NCBI GenBank assembly: GCA_035628915.1
Contig: DASPIW010000031.1
Span: forward strand, 62,001-126,000
Source: JARBUG01 sp035628915
GTDB lineage: Bacteria > Bacillota > Sulfobacillia > Symbiobacteriales > Symbiobacteriaceae
Reading direction: 5' to 3'
Length of the DNA stretch: 64,000 nt
Both the position numbers and the translations under genes were made by a program. Below, piece after piece: positions 42,950-51,639 of this stretch. The number at the start of each line of letters is the position of its first letter. The first letter of the stretch is position 1. Under the pieces are notes generated by a model, which saw only the letters and a program-made list of their open reading frames with translations, was not told the DNA's origin and made no database searches.

Positions 42950-44119
42950 TTAGGTTCCCGTTTTGGTTTGGGGTTCAGGCGCCGGGAGGATATCTTCCTG
43001 GTAGATCGTAACCCGGTTGCGGCCGCTGCGCTTGGAGTGGTAGAGCGCTGCGTCCGCTCGCTTGATTAGGTCGAGCATGTTGACACCTTTTTCCCACTGT
43101 GCGACGCCAACGGAGATGGTGACTCTGAATTCGGCGTCTTCTTCGGGGTCTTTGATGACTTGCTGGGAGACTTTGAGGCGGAGGCGTTCTGCGAATTCCT
43201 GGGCGCCGGCGACGCCGGTGTGGGTGAGGATGATGGCGATCTCTTCGCCGCCGTAGCGTGCAACGACGTCGGTGTTGCGCGCAGTTTCGGTGACCCAGCG
43301 GGCGAGGTGCTTGAGAGTCAGGTCGCCGGTGGCGTGGCCGTATGTATCGTTGACTCGCTTGAAGAAGTCGATGTCGCACATGACAAGGGAGGTTTGCTGC
43401 GCGTAGCGGGCGGACTTGGCCACTTCTTGTTCGAGGCGCTGCTTAAAGAATTTGTGGTTGTAGATGCCCATCAGGCCGTCGGTGACCGCGGTTTTTTCGA
43501 AGGTAGTTGAGAACTTGTAGGCGACCAGGCCGGAAAGCAAAACAAAAACCAGCATTACAATCAGGATTGTCAGCGAGACGGATTCGAGGAGGTTTGATGT
43601 TGGTTCACCATCGATGAATACGACTACGAAGCCCTGCCTTACTCCCTCACTCTCAGTGTAGGCCCATCCGGCCATGGCGGGTCCGGTGGATTGGTTGACC
43701 GCGTGATGCCCTGGGTTGTTCCTAATGTACTCGTAGAGTTTCCCTGGCTCTAGGCGCTGTACAGTACCAGCTGGAGAATACTCCTCCGAACCGTCAGCCG
43801 GCACATTAAGCATATAGTGCACTTCTCGATCACCGAGAAATTGAAGAACTTCTACACGATCGAGGAACCCTGACTGCACCAGGCGTGTCACCGAGTTGTA
43901 GAACTCGCTTTCCTGAAGACCAGTTGGGCGAAGCGGTGCTTCGGCGGCTAGTAGTTCTACCAGTGCATGTGCCTCTGCCTCCGCGCGTTCGCCAACCACT
44001 TTGTCCAACATGTCCGTAATGCCGCGTATCGTAAACCGACCGAACAAGTATGACGACACGGCGACGGCGGTGACCACTAATATGGTCAACTTAATCCGTA
44101 GTGGCAGTTTGCTCCACAT
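42950..44119 (-). CDS. Membrane-bound diguanylate cyclase (GGDEF)
   Basis: 389 residues. Two membrane segments (about 8-28 and 180-203) enclose an extracytoplasmic sensor region of about 150 residues. The GGDEF domain has DGLMGIYNHKFF, DIDFFKRVNDTYGHATGD and active site GGEEI, preceded by RNTD five residues upstream, the RxxD inhibitory site. It should make c-di-GMP from GTP and be feedback inhibited. I place the start at ATG 44119 (GGGGTGG six bases upstream); a GTG five codons earlier or an ATG at 44161 are possible. Confidence 0.9.
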   Translation of the reverse strand: MWSKLPLRIKLTILVVTAVAVSSYLFGRFTIRGITDMLDKVVGERAEAEAHALVELLAAEAPLRPTGLQESEFYNSVTRLVQSGFLDRVEVLQFLGDREVHYMLNVPADGSEEYSPAGTVQRLEPGKLYEYIRNNPGHHAVNQSTGPAMAGWAYTESEGVRQGFVVVFIDGEPTSNLLESVSLTILIVMLVFVLLSGLVAYKFSTTFEKTAVTDGLMGIYNHKFFKQRLEQEVAKSARYAQQTSLVMCDIDFFKRVNDTYGHATGDLTLKHLARWVTETARNTDVVARYGGEEIAIILTHTGVAGAQEFAERLRLKVSQQVIKDPEEDAEFRVTISVGVAQWEKGVNMLDLIKRADAALYHSKRSGRNRVTIYQEDILPAPEPQTKTGT

Positions 44120-44273
44120 TAGTATCCACCCCACGCTCAACCTTTTCACGTTAAATTTCATTCGACTAATTCGTTGGGATTTCCTTCAATTAGTCCCGAA
44201 CTCTTAGGACATTTGGTCCGTAATAAACAATGAAGCCAGTCGTTTCCAACACCAGAATTGGGGGGACTTACGT

Positions 44274-44444
44274 ATGATCGTCAAGAGGCGGGTAAGGCGG
44301 AGAATCATAGCTGCTGCCCTGGTCCTTTCAGCCGTTTTCATCGCCATTGTTGCTGGAAGTCAAGCGGATGACCGTCAGTTAAGGAGTCGTAGCTACGCGC
44401 CTTGTAAACCTATGTGCAGGTTCTTGCGCTCACTTGGGTTCTAA
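44274..44444 (+). CDS. 56-residue exported or membrane peptide with a CKPMC motif
   Basis: A short ORF with a strong ribosome site (GGGGGGA, 7 bases before ATG) and its own terminator. The product starts with a very basic N-terminus (MIVKRRVRRR), has a hydrophobic core (IIAAALVLSAVFIAIVAG) and a likely cleavage region near SQADD. It ends with a basic tail that includes YAPCKPMCRFLRSLGF. Two closely spaced cysteines could form a disulfide loop. It is divergent from the diguanylate cyclase gene 154 bases away. No family is recognised; a signalling or antimicrobial peptide is possible. Confidence 0.6.
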   Translation: MIVKRRVRRRIIAAALVLSAVFIAIVAGSQADDRQLRSRSYAPCKPMCRFLRSLGF

Positions 44445-44451
44445 ACGGCAA

Positions 44452-44482
44452 AACGGCGCCCCCCGCGTTAGGGGGCGCCGTT
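44452..44482. terminator. Strong terminator between the small peptide gene and fhs
   Basis: A 12-bp perfect stem (AACGGCGCCCCC with GGGGGCGCCGTT), 7-base loop, followed by CTTCTG on the plus strand and TTGCCG on the minus strand; the genes are convergent. Confidence 0.75.
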
Positions 44483-44495
44483 CTTCTGTCATGCA

Positions 44496-46166
44496 CTAGA
44501 ACAACCCAACGATCGTACCAGCCTCATCAATATCAATCTTCTCCGCGGCCGGCACTTCCGGCAGGCCGGGCATCGTCATGATCTCGCCGGTAATCGCGAC
44601 CACGAACCCGGCGCCGGCCGAAGGCCGGACCTCCCGGACGGTCAGGCGCCAGCCCGTGGGGGCGCCCAGCACCTTCGGATCATCCGAGAAGGAGTACTGC
44701 GTCTTCGCGACGCACACCGGCGCGTTCGCAAAGCCCTCCTTCTGCAGCTTACGCATCATGCGCTCGGCTTCCTTGCTGAAGTCCACGCCGTCAGCGCCGT
44801 AGACCCGCTTGGCAATCTTCTCGATCTTGACCTTGAGGGGATCGCTGTCTTCATAGACGAAGCTGAACTTGTTCGGCTGCTCACACAGCGCGACCACATG
44901 CTTCGTCAGCTCAATCGCACCCTCGCCGCCATAGGCGAAATGCTCGGCCAGGATGGCCTTGGCACCAGCCTCCTCGGCCAACTGGTCGATCAACTCGATC
45001 TCCGCCGGAGTGTCAGCGGGGAACCGGTTGATGGCCACCACGCAAGGCAGCCCGTACACCTGGGTGATATTGCGGATATGCTTCTGCATATTCACCGCGC
45101 CGGCCCGCAGAGCGTCCAGGTTCTCCTGGGTCAGGGCGTCCTTTGCCACGCCGCCGTGCATCTTCAGCGACCGAATCGTGGCGACCAGCACCACCGCCGA
45201 CGGCTTCAGCCCGGCCAGGCGGCACTTGATGTCAATGAACTTCTCAGCGCCCAGGTCGGCGCCGAAGCCGGCCTCGGTAATTACATAGTCAGCCAGTTTC
45301 AAAGCATACCGGGTGGCTGCGACCGTGTTGCATCCGTGAGCAATATTCGCGAACGGACCGCCGTGAATCAGGGCAGGCGTGTGTTCCAGCGTCTGCACCA
45401 GATTCGGCTTGATAGCGTCCTTCAGGACCACAGCCATGGCGCCCTGGGCGTTGAGCTGATGTGCCCGGACGGCGGCGCCTTCATAAGTATAGCCGACAAT
45501 AATCTCACCGCAGCGGCGCTTCAGATCCATCAGATCCTTGGACAGGCAGAGGGTCGCCATGATCTCAGAGGCGGGGGTGATCATGAACTCCTCTTGCCGC
45601 GGCACGCCGTTGGTCTTGCCGCCCATGCCGATCAGGATATCCCGGAGGGCCCGGTCGTTCATGTCCATGACCCGCTTGAACGTGATCTGGCGGGGATCGA
45701 GGTTCAGCTTGTTGCCTTGCTGCAGGTGGTTGTCGATCATGGCAGAGAGCAGGTTGTTCGCAGACGTGACGGCGTGGAAGTCGCCTGTAAAGTGAAGGTT
45801 AATATCTTCCATGGGCACTACCTGTGCGTAGCCGCCGCCCGCAGCGCCGCCCTTCACACCGAAGGCCGGGCCCAGCGAAGGCTCCCGCAAGGCGATAATC
45901 GCCTTCTTGTTGATATGCTTCATGGCCTGACCGATGCCAACCGTGGTCGTCGTCTTGCCCTCACCGGCGGGAGTCGGGCTGATGGCGGTGACCAGAATCA
46001 GCTTGCCGTCCGGGCGGTCCTTGACCCTGTCCCAGACATGTGCAGCAATCTTCGCCTTGTGCTTACCGTAGAGTTCGATGTCGTCCGGCTCAAGCCCGAG
46101 TTGCTTCGCCACTTCGGTAATAGGGGCCATCTGTGCTGACTGGGCGATTTCGATATCGGTCTTCAC
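44496..46166 (-). CDS. fhs: Formate--tetrahydrofolate ligase
   Basis: 556 residues. TAISPTPAGEGKTTTTVGIGQ (nucleotide loop), REPSLGPAFGVKGGAAGGGYAQV split around the K-rich loop, HFTGDFHAVTSANNLLSAM and GGPFANIAHGCNTV are diagnostic. The enzyme links formate and THF with ATP and runs in reverse to make ATP from 10-formyl-THF. As the last gene of the histidine-degradation cluster it probably acts in that ATP-forming direction (inference). GTG start with TAGGAGG 8 bases upstream. Confidence 0.97.
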   Translation of the reverse strand: MKTDIEIAQSAQMAPITEVAKQLGLEPDDIELYGKHKAKIAAHVWDRVKDRPDGKLILVTAISPTPAGEGKTTTTVGIGQAMKHINKKAIIALREPSLGPAFGVKGGAAGGGYAQVVPMEDINLHFTGDFHAVTSANNLLSAMIDNHLQQGNKLNLDPRQITFKRVMDMNDRALRDILIGMGGKTNGVPRQEEFMITPASEIMATLCLSKDLMDLKRRCGEIIVGYTYEGAAVRAHQLNAQGAMAVVLKDAIKPNLVQTLEHTPALIHGGPFANIAHGCNTVAATRYALKLADYVITEAGFGADLGAEKFIDIKCRLAGLKPSAVVLVATIRSLKMHGGVAKDALTQENLDALRAGAVNMQKHIRNITQVYGLPCVVAINRFPADTPAEIELIDQLAEEAGAKAILAEHFAYGGEGAIELTKHVVALCEQPNKFSFVYEDSDPLKVKIEKIAKRVYGADGVDFSKEAERMMRKLQKEGFANAPVCVAKTQYSFSDDPKVLGAPTGWRLTVREVRPSAGAGFVVAITGEIMTMPGLPEVPAAEKIDIDEAGTIVGLF

Positions 46167-46234
46167 GTACAGTACCTCCTACGCCATGTGAACTGTCCTT
46201 AATTTTCCCATACACGTACTAATTCTCGAAAGGG

Positions 46235-46882
46235 CTACTTCGTCTTCAAAAAGCGCTGTACCGGGTCAGGAGTGAGTGAATACATCGCGTCAGCAACGTC
46301 CTTCTGTTCCGCCCGCAGCCGGCTAACGTCAGCCAGAACCGCTTCCTTGAAAGACTCATCCTTCAAGCTGCCGAGGTTGATCGCCACATTCCACAGGGCG
46401 CCTTCAAACCCGGCGTTAGCCGTGAGGAACCCGACATAGGCGTCGCTCAGGGCGTTGAGGTTGCCGCGCCCGGCAGCCGCCAGGGCGCCCCGCATCACGA
46501 TGATGGCGTGCTTCATCGTCTCGAGGGGCGACAGGGTCGCTTCCCGGTACCCGGCCTGAATCGCCTTCTGGCGGGCAGCTTTCTCCTCGTCCGTCCCCTT
46601 GGGCAGGGCGAAGGCGGCCATGACCTTGTCAAAGGCTTCGCCGTCGGCATCGGCGCAGCGCAAGAGCGCCACGGTCTCATGGTTGCCCGTCTCCTGCAGG
46701 GCGACCATTTCATCGTTTACGGCCGCGTACTTCTCGCGGCCCGCGGTCAGGCCGGCGACCATAGCGACCAGCGAGGCGCCCATGGCCCCGGAAACGGCCG
46801 CGGCAGCGCCGCCCCCTGGTGTAGGCGTTCCCGCCGCAAGCTGGGAGCAGAAATCGACAATCTTCTGTTGAGCTGTAGACAT
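46235..46882 (-). CDS. fchA: Formimidoyltetrahydrofolate cyclodeaminase
   Basis: 215 residues. FCSQLAAGTPTPGGGAAAAV is the conserved N-terminal motif of the cyclodeaminase family, with the later LNALSDAYVGFLTANAG block. It releases ammonia from 5-formimino-THF to give methenyl-THF. It lies 34 bases after hutI and 68 bases before fhs, so it links histidine degradation with the C1 pool. Separate from FtcD, as in many clostridia, whereas mammals have a fused FTCD. Confidence 0.94.
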   Translation of the reverse strand: MSTAQQKIVDFCSQLAAGTPTPGGGAAAAVSGAMGASLVAMVAGLTAGREKYAAVNDEMVALQETGNHETVALLRCADADGEAFDKVMAAFALPKGTDEEKAARQKAIQAGYREATLSPLETMKHAIIVMRGALAAAGRGNLNALSDAYVGFLTANAGFEGALWNVAINLGSLKDESFKEAVLADVSRLRAEQKDVADAMYSLTPDPVQRFLKTK

Positions 46883-46916
46883 TGCAGTAGTCCCTCCAGA
46901 CTCGGATAGCGGCGGC

Positions 46917-48257
46917 CTAGCGGCCGCCGCGATACAACCGCCCTTCCTCCACCAAGAGCCGGCCGCGCTTAATCACCGTTGACACGCATCCCTGCCCCAT
47001 CTTGTAAGGAATGTGGCGGTGGCTGGGCGCATCCAGGATCAGGGCGTCGGCCTGCTTGCCGGGTTCCAGGCTCCCAACTTTGGTCTCCATGCCGATGGCG
47101 AGGGCCGCGTTGATAGTGGCAGCGGCAAGCGCCTCGCTCGGGTCCAGTTTCATGTGCATGCACGCCAGGGTGATGATGAAGGGAATCGAGTAGGCCGGAC
47201 ACGACCCGGGGTTGAAATCCGAGGCGATGGCCACGTAACAGCCCACATCAATCATCTTCCGGGCATTGGCGTAGGGCACGTTCATCAGGCAGAAGGCGGT
47301 GCCGGGCAGGCAGACCGCCACCACCCCGGCCTTCGCCATCGCCGCCAGGTTCGCATCGTTGGCGAACAGCAGGTGGTCGGCGCTCACCGCGCCCATCTCG
47401 GCGGCCAGGGCGGCGCCGCCCAGGTCCGACAGCTCGTCGGCGTGCACCTTGAGGCGCATGCCCAGCTGCTTTGCACGCTGCAGAATGCGGCGCGACTCGT
47501 CGACGGTGAAGACGCCCTTCTCCGTGAAAATGTCACAGAACGCCGCCAGGCCGGGATCTGCAGCCACCATGGGCAGCATCTCCTCGCAAATGAGGCGGAT
47601 GTACCCTTCCCGGTCCTGCTTGTACTCGGGCGCCAGCTCGTGGGCGCCCATGAACGTCGGCACGATATCCAGCGGATGGCGGACCGCCATACCCCGGATT
47701 GCCTGCAGCATCTTCAGCTCGTCCGGGGTGGTCAGCCCATAGCCGGACTTGACTTCCACCGTGGTGGTCCCCGTAAGGGCCAGGGCATCGAGCCGCTTCA
47801 TGCCCAGATCGAGCAGCGCCGGCCCGGTCGCCTGCCGCGTCGCTCGGACCGTCGACATAATGCCGCCGCCCCGGGCGGCGATTTCCGTGTAGGTCGCCCC
47901 CTGCAGGCGCATGGCGAACTCGTCGGCCCGGTCGCCGGCAAAGCACAGGTGGGTGTGGGGATCAACAAAACCGGGAACGACCGCCCGCCCCCGGGCGTCG
48001 ACGACGCGGGTCGTCGGCCCGGTCTGCACCCGGGCCAGGACTTCTTCGGTGGTGCCCACGTCGTAGATGATGCCCTGATAGGCCGCCAGGGCGCCGTTCT
48101 GGATGACCCCGGCTTCCCTCATCCGGGCGCCCTTGCGCGGACCCCCGGCCATGGTGACGAGCTCACCGGCGTTAATGATCAGCAGGTCGGCCTCCGGAGC
48201 CAACTCCTCGGGCGGCCTTAGCTCCGGCAGCCACTGTGCCTGGGGACGAACTTCCAC
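46917..48257 (-). CDS. hutI: Imidazolonepropionase
   Basis: 446 residues, amidohydrolase barrel opening imidazolonepropionate to formiminoglutamate. Metal and substrate motifs: VPGFVDPHTHLCFAGDRADE, TTVEVKSGYGL, FMGAHELAPEYK, KVHADELSDLGGA and ASDFNPGSCPAYS. GTG start (MEVRPQAQW...) 3 bases after ftcD, with GGGGGGA inside the ftcD end. It is about 30 residues longer than typical HutI at the N-terminus, where PPEELAPEADLLIINAGEL precedes the usual beginning. Confidence 0.95.
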   Translation of the reverse strand: MEVRPQAQWLPELRPPEELAPEADLLIINAGELVTMAGGPRKGARMREAGVIQNGALAAYQGIIYDVGTTEEVLARVQTGPTTRVVDARGRAVVPGFVDPHTHLCFAGDRADEFAMRLQGATYTEIAARGGGIMSTVRATRQATGPALLDLGMKRLDALALTGTTTVEVKSGYGLTTPDELKMLQAIRGMAVRHPLDIVPTFMGAHELAPEYKQDREGYIRLICEEMLPMVAADPGLAAFCDIFTEKGVFTVDESRRILQRAKQLGMRLKVHADELSDLGGAALAAEMGAVSADHLLFANDANLAAMAKAGVVAVCLPGTAFCLMNVPYANARKMIDVGCYVAIASDFNPGSCPAYSIPFIITLACMHMKLDPSEALAAATINAALAIGMETKVGSLEPGKQADALILDAPSHRHIPYKMGQGCVSTVIKRGRLLVEEGRLYRGGR

Positions 48258-48260
48258 GTA

Positions 48261-49166
48261 CTATCCCCCCATGAGGCGCTTTTCGAGGACCTGTTCGCTC
48301 TTGAACCCTTCCAGCCGCAGATAGTGCCGTGCAACGCCCACTAAGGCGTCCATGGGCACCAGGCCGACGATTTCCGAACCCACGATCGGCACGCCATACC
48401 GCTCCGCTTCGACCCGAATCAGCTCGAAGGCCCGGTGCAGGGGCGTATCCTTATAGTTGACCATGTTCATGGTGACCTGAACCCGGTTGGGATCGGCCAG
48501 CGTGATGCCCAGGGCCTTGCAGCCTACCAGGCCGCCGCTGGAGCCCCGGATCGCCTTGGCGATCTTCTTGGCGATCTCCACGTCGGCGGTGCCCAGGTTG
48601 ACGTTGAAGGCCACGAGGGGCATCCGGGCGCCGACGGCCACGCAGCCCGCCGTCGGGTGGATGGCGTTGGGGCCGAAATCCGGCACCCGGTTCGGGTCGG
48701 TGCCGATCCGCTCCCGCAGCCCCTCGAATTCGCCCCGGCGTACGTCAGCCAGGTTCTTGCGGTCGGGACGGGAGGCGGCCTCCTCGTACAGGAAAACCGG
48801 AATGCCCAGCGTGGAGCCAATCTCCTGGCCCACTTCCTTGGCGAGGGCGACGCAGTCCTTCATATCGCAGCCGGAAATCGGCACGAACGGGATGACGTCA
48901 ACGGCGCCCATACGCGGATGGTTGCCCTTGTGCTGCGTGAGGTCGATCAGCTTGCCGGCGACTTCGGCGCCCCGTACGGCGGCCCGCTTGACCGCATCGG
49001 GATTGCCCACGTAGGTGACGACCACCCGGTTGTGGTCGGCGTCGGGAGCGACCGAGAGCACGGTGACGCCGCAAGCGCGGACGGCCTCGATGATGGCTTC
49101 AATCACCTCGGGGCGCCGGCCTTCGCTGAAGTTCGGAATGCATTCTACTACGGCGTTGCGATCCAT
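48261..49166 (-). CDS. ftcD: Glutamate formimidoyltransferase
   Basis: 301 residues. AVVECIPNFSEGRRPEVIEA, DADHNRVVVTYVG, DLTQHKGNHPRMGAVDVIPF (with the catalytic His region) and GPNAIHPTAGCVAVGARMPLV are the formyltransferase-domain signatures. It moves the formimino group of formiminoglutamate to THF, releasing glutamate. It replaces the hutG amidohydrolase route, which is absent from this cluster. Starts 19 bases after the methyltransferase gene. Confidence 0.96.
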   Translation of the reverse strand: MDRNAVVECIPNFSEGRRPEVIEAIIEAVRACGVTVLSVAPDADHNRVVVTYVGNPDAVKRAAVRGAEVAGKLIDLTQHKGNHPRMGAVDVIPFVPISGCDMKDCVALAKEVGQEIGSTLGIPVFLYEEAASRPDRKNLADVRRGEFEGLRERIGTDPNRVPDFGPNAIHPTAGCVAVGARMPLVAFNVNLGTADVEIAKKIAKAIRGSSGGLVGCKALGITLADPNRVQVTMNMVNYKDTPLHRAFELIRVEAERYGVPIVGSEIVGLVPMDALVGVARHYLRLEGFKSEQVLEKRLMGG

Positions 49167-49185
49167 GAGATGGCTTAACCCCCTA

Positions 49186-49965
49186 CTAGAACTGATACCA
49201 GTCTACAACGAAGCTTACGTCATACTCGTGCGGATCATCAAGACCGCGATATTGCTCTTTAGCCCAGGCTTCCGTGCGCCGTATGGCCTCCGCGAGAATT
49301 GCATCGGGGATGTGCCAGGTGGAGGACATCGCCTTTTCCCGCAGGGGCTCCAGCACCTGACGGGGCGTCTGCGTCTCCTGCCAGACGGCGCCGATGTGCC
49401 GGCTCGCCTGGGCGCCCCACCGGGCCAGCAGTTCCCGGGCCTGCTGCTGTTCCCAGTTGCGCGGCTTGCCGGCGCCCAGTTCCGCCACGATTTCGTGGAA
49501 CTTCGGGCGGATGAGCGCCAGCGGGGAGAGCTCGTCGTGCCTGGTATGGCCCCAAATGAGGGCACCGTGCGGCTTCAGCACCCGACGCACCTGCTCCAGC
49601 GCCTTGAGGGAATCAACTAGATGCAGCACGTGTACCGCGATGACGGCGTCCTGGCTCTGCTCCGCCAGGGGCAGCGGCTGGGTGATATCGGCAATGTGGA
49701 TCTGCGCCCGGCGCAGACCCGCTGGGCCCAGCTTCGCCATCAGTCGGGAGACCATCGCCTCAGAGATATCTATGCCCCAATAGCGTACGCCGCGCTCGAT
49801 AAATGGCATTGCAATGCGGCCCGTGCCCACCCCCAGCTCGGTTACGGCTGGGTCGTTCGGCAGGCGCGACAGAATCCAGGTGCAAATCCTGTTCGCTACC
49901 CCCGGCGGAAACCCCCGGGTGGCGTCGTACTGGGCAGCGACGCGGTCGAAGTTGTAGCTCGTCAT
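49186..49965 (-). CDS. Class I SAM-dependent methyltransferase in the hut operon
   Basis: 259 residues. Methyltransf_11/25-like: VTELGVGTGRIAMPFIERG (SAM-binding loop), WGIDISEAMV (acidic residue), DITQPLPLAEQSQDAVIAVH, and RVLKPHGALIWG. The C-terminal 110 residues are helical and unrecognised. Its ATG overlaps the hutU stop by four bases, so it is translationally coupled to hutU and not a chance neighbour. The substrate is unknown; an imidazole or related metabolite is possible but unsupported. Confidence 0.88.
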   Translation of the reverse strand: MTSYNFDRVAAQYDATRGFPPGVANRICTWILSRLPNDPAVTELGVGTGRIAMPFIERGVRYWGIDISEAMVSRLMAKLGPAGLRRAQIHIADITQPLPLAEQSQDAVIAVHVLHLVDSLKALEQVRRVLKPHGALIWGHTRHDELSPLALIRPKFHEIVAELGAGKPRNWEQQQARELLARWGAQASRHIGAVWQETQTPRQVLEPLREKAMSSTWHIPDAILAEAIRRTEAWAKEQYRGLDDPHEYDVSFVVDWYQF

Positions 49966-51611
49966 TCCATCATGGGGATGCGCACGCCCCGCTCCTTTGC
50001 TACCTGTACGGCTTTCTCGTACCCGGCGTCCACATGGCGGACGACGCCCATGCCGGGGTCCGTGGTCAGCACCCGCTCCAGGCGGGTCCGGGCATCGTCG
50101 GTGCCGTCGGCCACCACGACCATGCCGGCGTGCTGGCTATAGCCAATGCCCACCCCACCGCCGTGGTGGATGGAGACCCAGGTGGCACCTGCCGCGGTGT
50201 TTACCAGGGCGTTAAGCAGCGGCCAGTCGGCGATGGCGTCGGAGCCGTCCTGCATGCCTTCGGTCTCCCGGTTCGGGCTCGCGACGGAGCCGGCATCCAA
50301 ATGGTCCCGCCCGATGACGATGGGCGCCTTCAGTTCGCCGCTTTTCACCATCTCGTTGAACTTGAGGCCGGCCCGGACGCGCTCGCCGTAGCCCAACCAG
50401 CAAATGCGGGAGGGCAGGCCCTGGAAGTGGATTCTTTTCCCCGCCATGTTCAGCCAGCGATGCAGGGCCTGGTCCGCCGGGAAAAGCTCTGCGATCGCCC
50501 GGTCGGTCCTGTAGATGTCCTCAGGGTCGCCGGAGAGGGCAGCCCAGCGGAAGGGGCCCTTGCCTTCGCAGAAGAGCGGCCGGATGAACGCCGGCACGAA
50601 GCCCGGGAAGGCGAAAGCCTCTTTGAGGCCCTCGTTGTAGGCCACCTGGCGGATGTTGTTGCCGTAGTCGAAGGTGACGGCGCCGGCCTTCTGTAGGTCG
50701 AGCATGGCCTGCACGTGCGTAACCATGCTGGCCTTCGCCCGCGCGATGTACTCCTGCGGGTTCGTCTTGCGCAGTGCGAGCGCGGCTTCATAGGTCAGGC
50801 CGGCGGGCACATAGCCATTCAGAGGATCGTGGGCGCTGGTCTGATCAGTCACCGCATCCGGGATGATACCCCGTCTGACGAATTCTGGGAAGATCTCCGC
50901 AGCGTTGCCCAACAGGCCAATAGAGAGCGGATCGCCCTTGGCCTGCGCTGTGCGGGCCATGTCAAGCGCTTCGTCCAGGGTCCGGGCGAGCTTGTCGACG
51001 TACCGGTGATCGAGTCGCCGCTGAATGCGGGACTCATCCACTTCCACGACAATGGCCACGCCTTCGTTCATCGTGACTGCGAGCGGCTGGGCGCCGCCCA
51101 TCCCGCCGAGGCCGGCGGTCAGCACCAGGCGGCCCTTCAGCGTGCCGCCGAACTTCTGGCGTGCCGCTTCCGCAAAGGTCTCGTAGGTGCCCTGGAGGAT
51201 GCCCTGGGTGCCAATGTAGATCCAGGAGCCGGCCGTCATCTGGCCGTACATGATCAGGCCTTTTTTCTCCAGCTCCCAGAAATGCTCCCAGTTTGCCCAG
51301 TGGCCCACCAGGTTGGAGTTGGCGATCAGCACCCGCGGCGACAGCGGATGAGTCTTGAAGACGGCAACCGGTTTGCCGGATTGGACGAGCAGGGTTTCAT
51401 CGTTCTCGAGGCTCCGGAGCGCCTTTACAATGGCGTCGAACGCCTCCCAGTTGCGGGCAGCCTTCCCGCTGCCGCCGTACACGACCAGATCGTCGGGCCG
51501 TTCTGCCACTTCCGGGTCCAGGTTGTTCATCAACATACGCAGGGCCGCTTCCTGCTGCCAGCCCTTGCAGGAAAGCTCGGTGCCCCGTGGAGCACGAATT
51601 GTCCGCGACAT
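49962..51611 (-). CDS. hutU: Urocanate hydratase
   Basis: 549 residues. It converts urocanate to imidazolonepropionate with a tightly bound NAD. Signatures: APRGTELSCKGWQQEAALRM, VVYGGSGKAARNW, TAGLGGMGGAQPLAVTMNEG, TDQTSAHDPLNGY, FDYGNNIR and the C-terminal WVSIHHGGGVGIGYSQHAGM. The ATG at 51611 follows GGGGAGG by 7 bases; an upstream in-frame ATG is too close to that site. It is 28 bases after hutH. Confidence 0.97.
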   Translation of the reverse strand: MSRTIRAPRGTELSCKGWQQEAALRMLMNNLDPEVAERPDDLVVYGGSGKAARNWEAFDAIVKALRSLENDETLLVQSGKPVAVFKTHPLSPRVLIANSNLVGHWANWEHFWELEKKGLIMYGQMTAGSWIYIGTQGILQGTYETFAEAARQKFGGTLKGRLVLTAGLGGMGGAQPLAVTMNEGVAIVVEVDESRIQRRLDHRYVDKLARTLDEALDMARTAQAKGDPLSIGLLGNAAEIFPEFVRRGIIPDAVTDQTSAHDPLNGYVPAGLTYEAALALRKTNPQEYIARAKASMVTHVQAMLDLQKAGAVTFDYGNNIRQVAYNEGLKEAFAFPGFVPAFIRPLFCEGKGPFRWAALSGDPEDIYRTDRAIAELFPADQALHRWLNMAGKRIHFQGLPSRICWLGYGERVRAGLKFNEMVKSGELKAPIVIGRDHLDAGSVASPNRETEGMQDGSDAIADWPLLNALVNTAAGATWVSIHHGGGVGIGYSQHAGMVVVADGTDDARTRLERVLTTDPGMGVVRHVDAGYEKAVQVAKERGVRIPMME

Positions 51612-51639
51612 AGCCATACCTCCCCTGATAACCATCGCG

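Noticed and set aside
42727..43011. 94-codon plus-strand ORF
   Set aside because: It runs through a strong nested palindrome and the end of the diguanylate cyclase gene; no ribosome site.
44898..46139. 413-codon open frame opposite fhs, and similar long frames opposite hutI and the M16 genes
   Set aside because: Shadows of conserved genes with GC-rich third positions; compositions rich in Gln, His and Arg.
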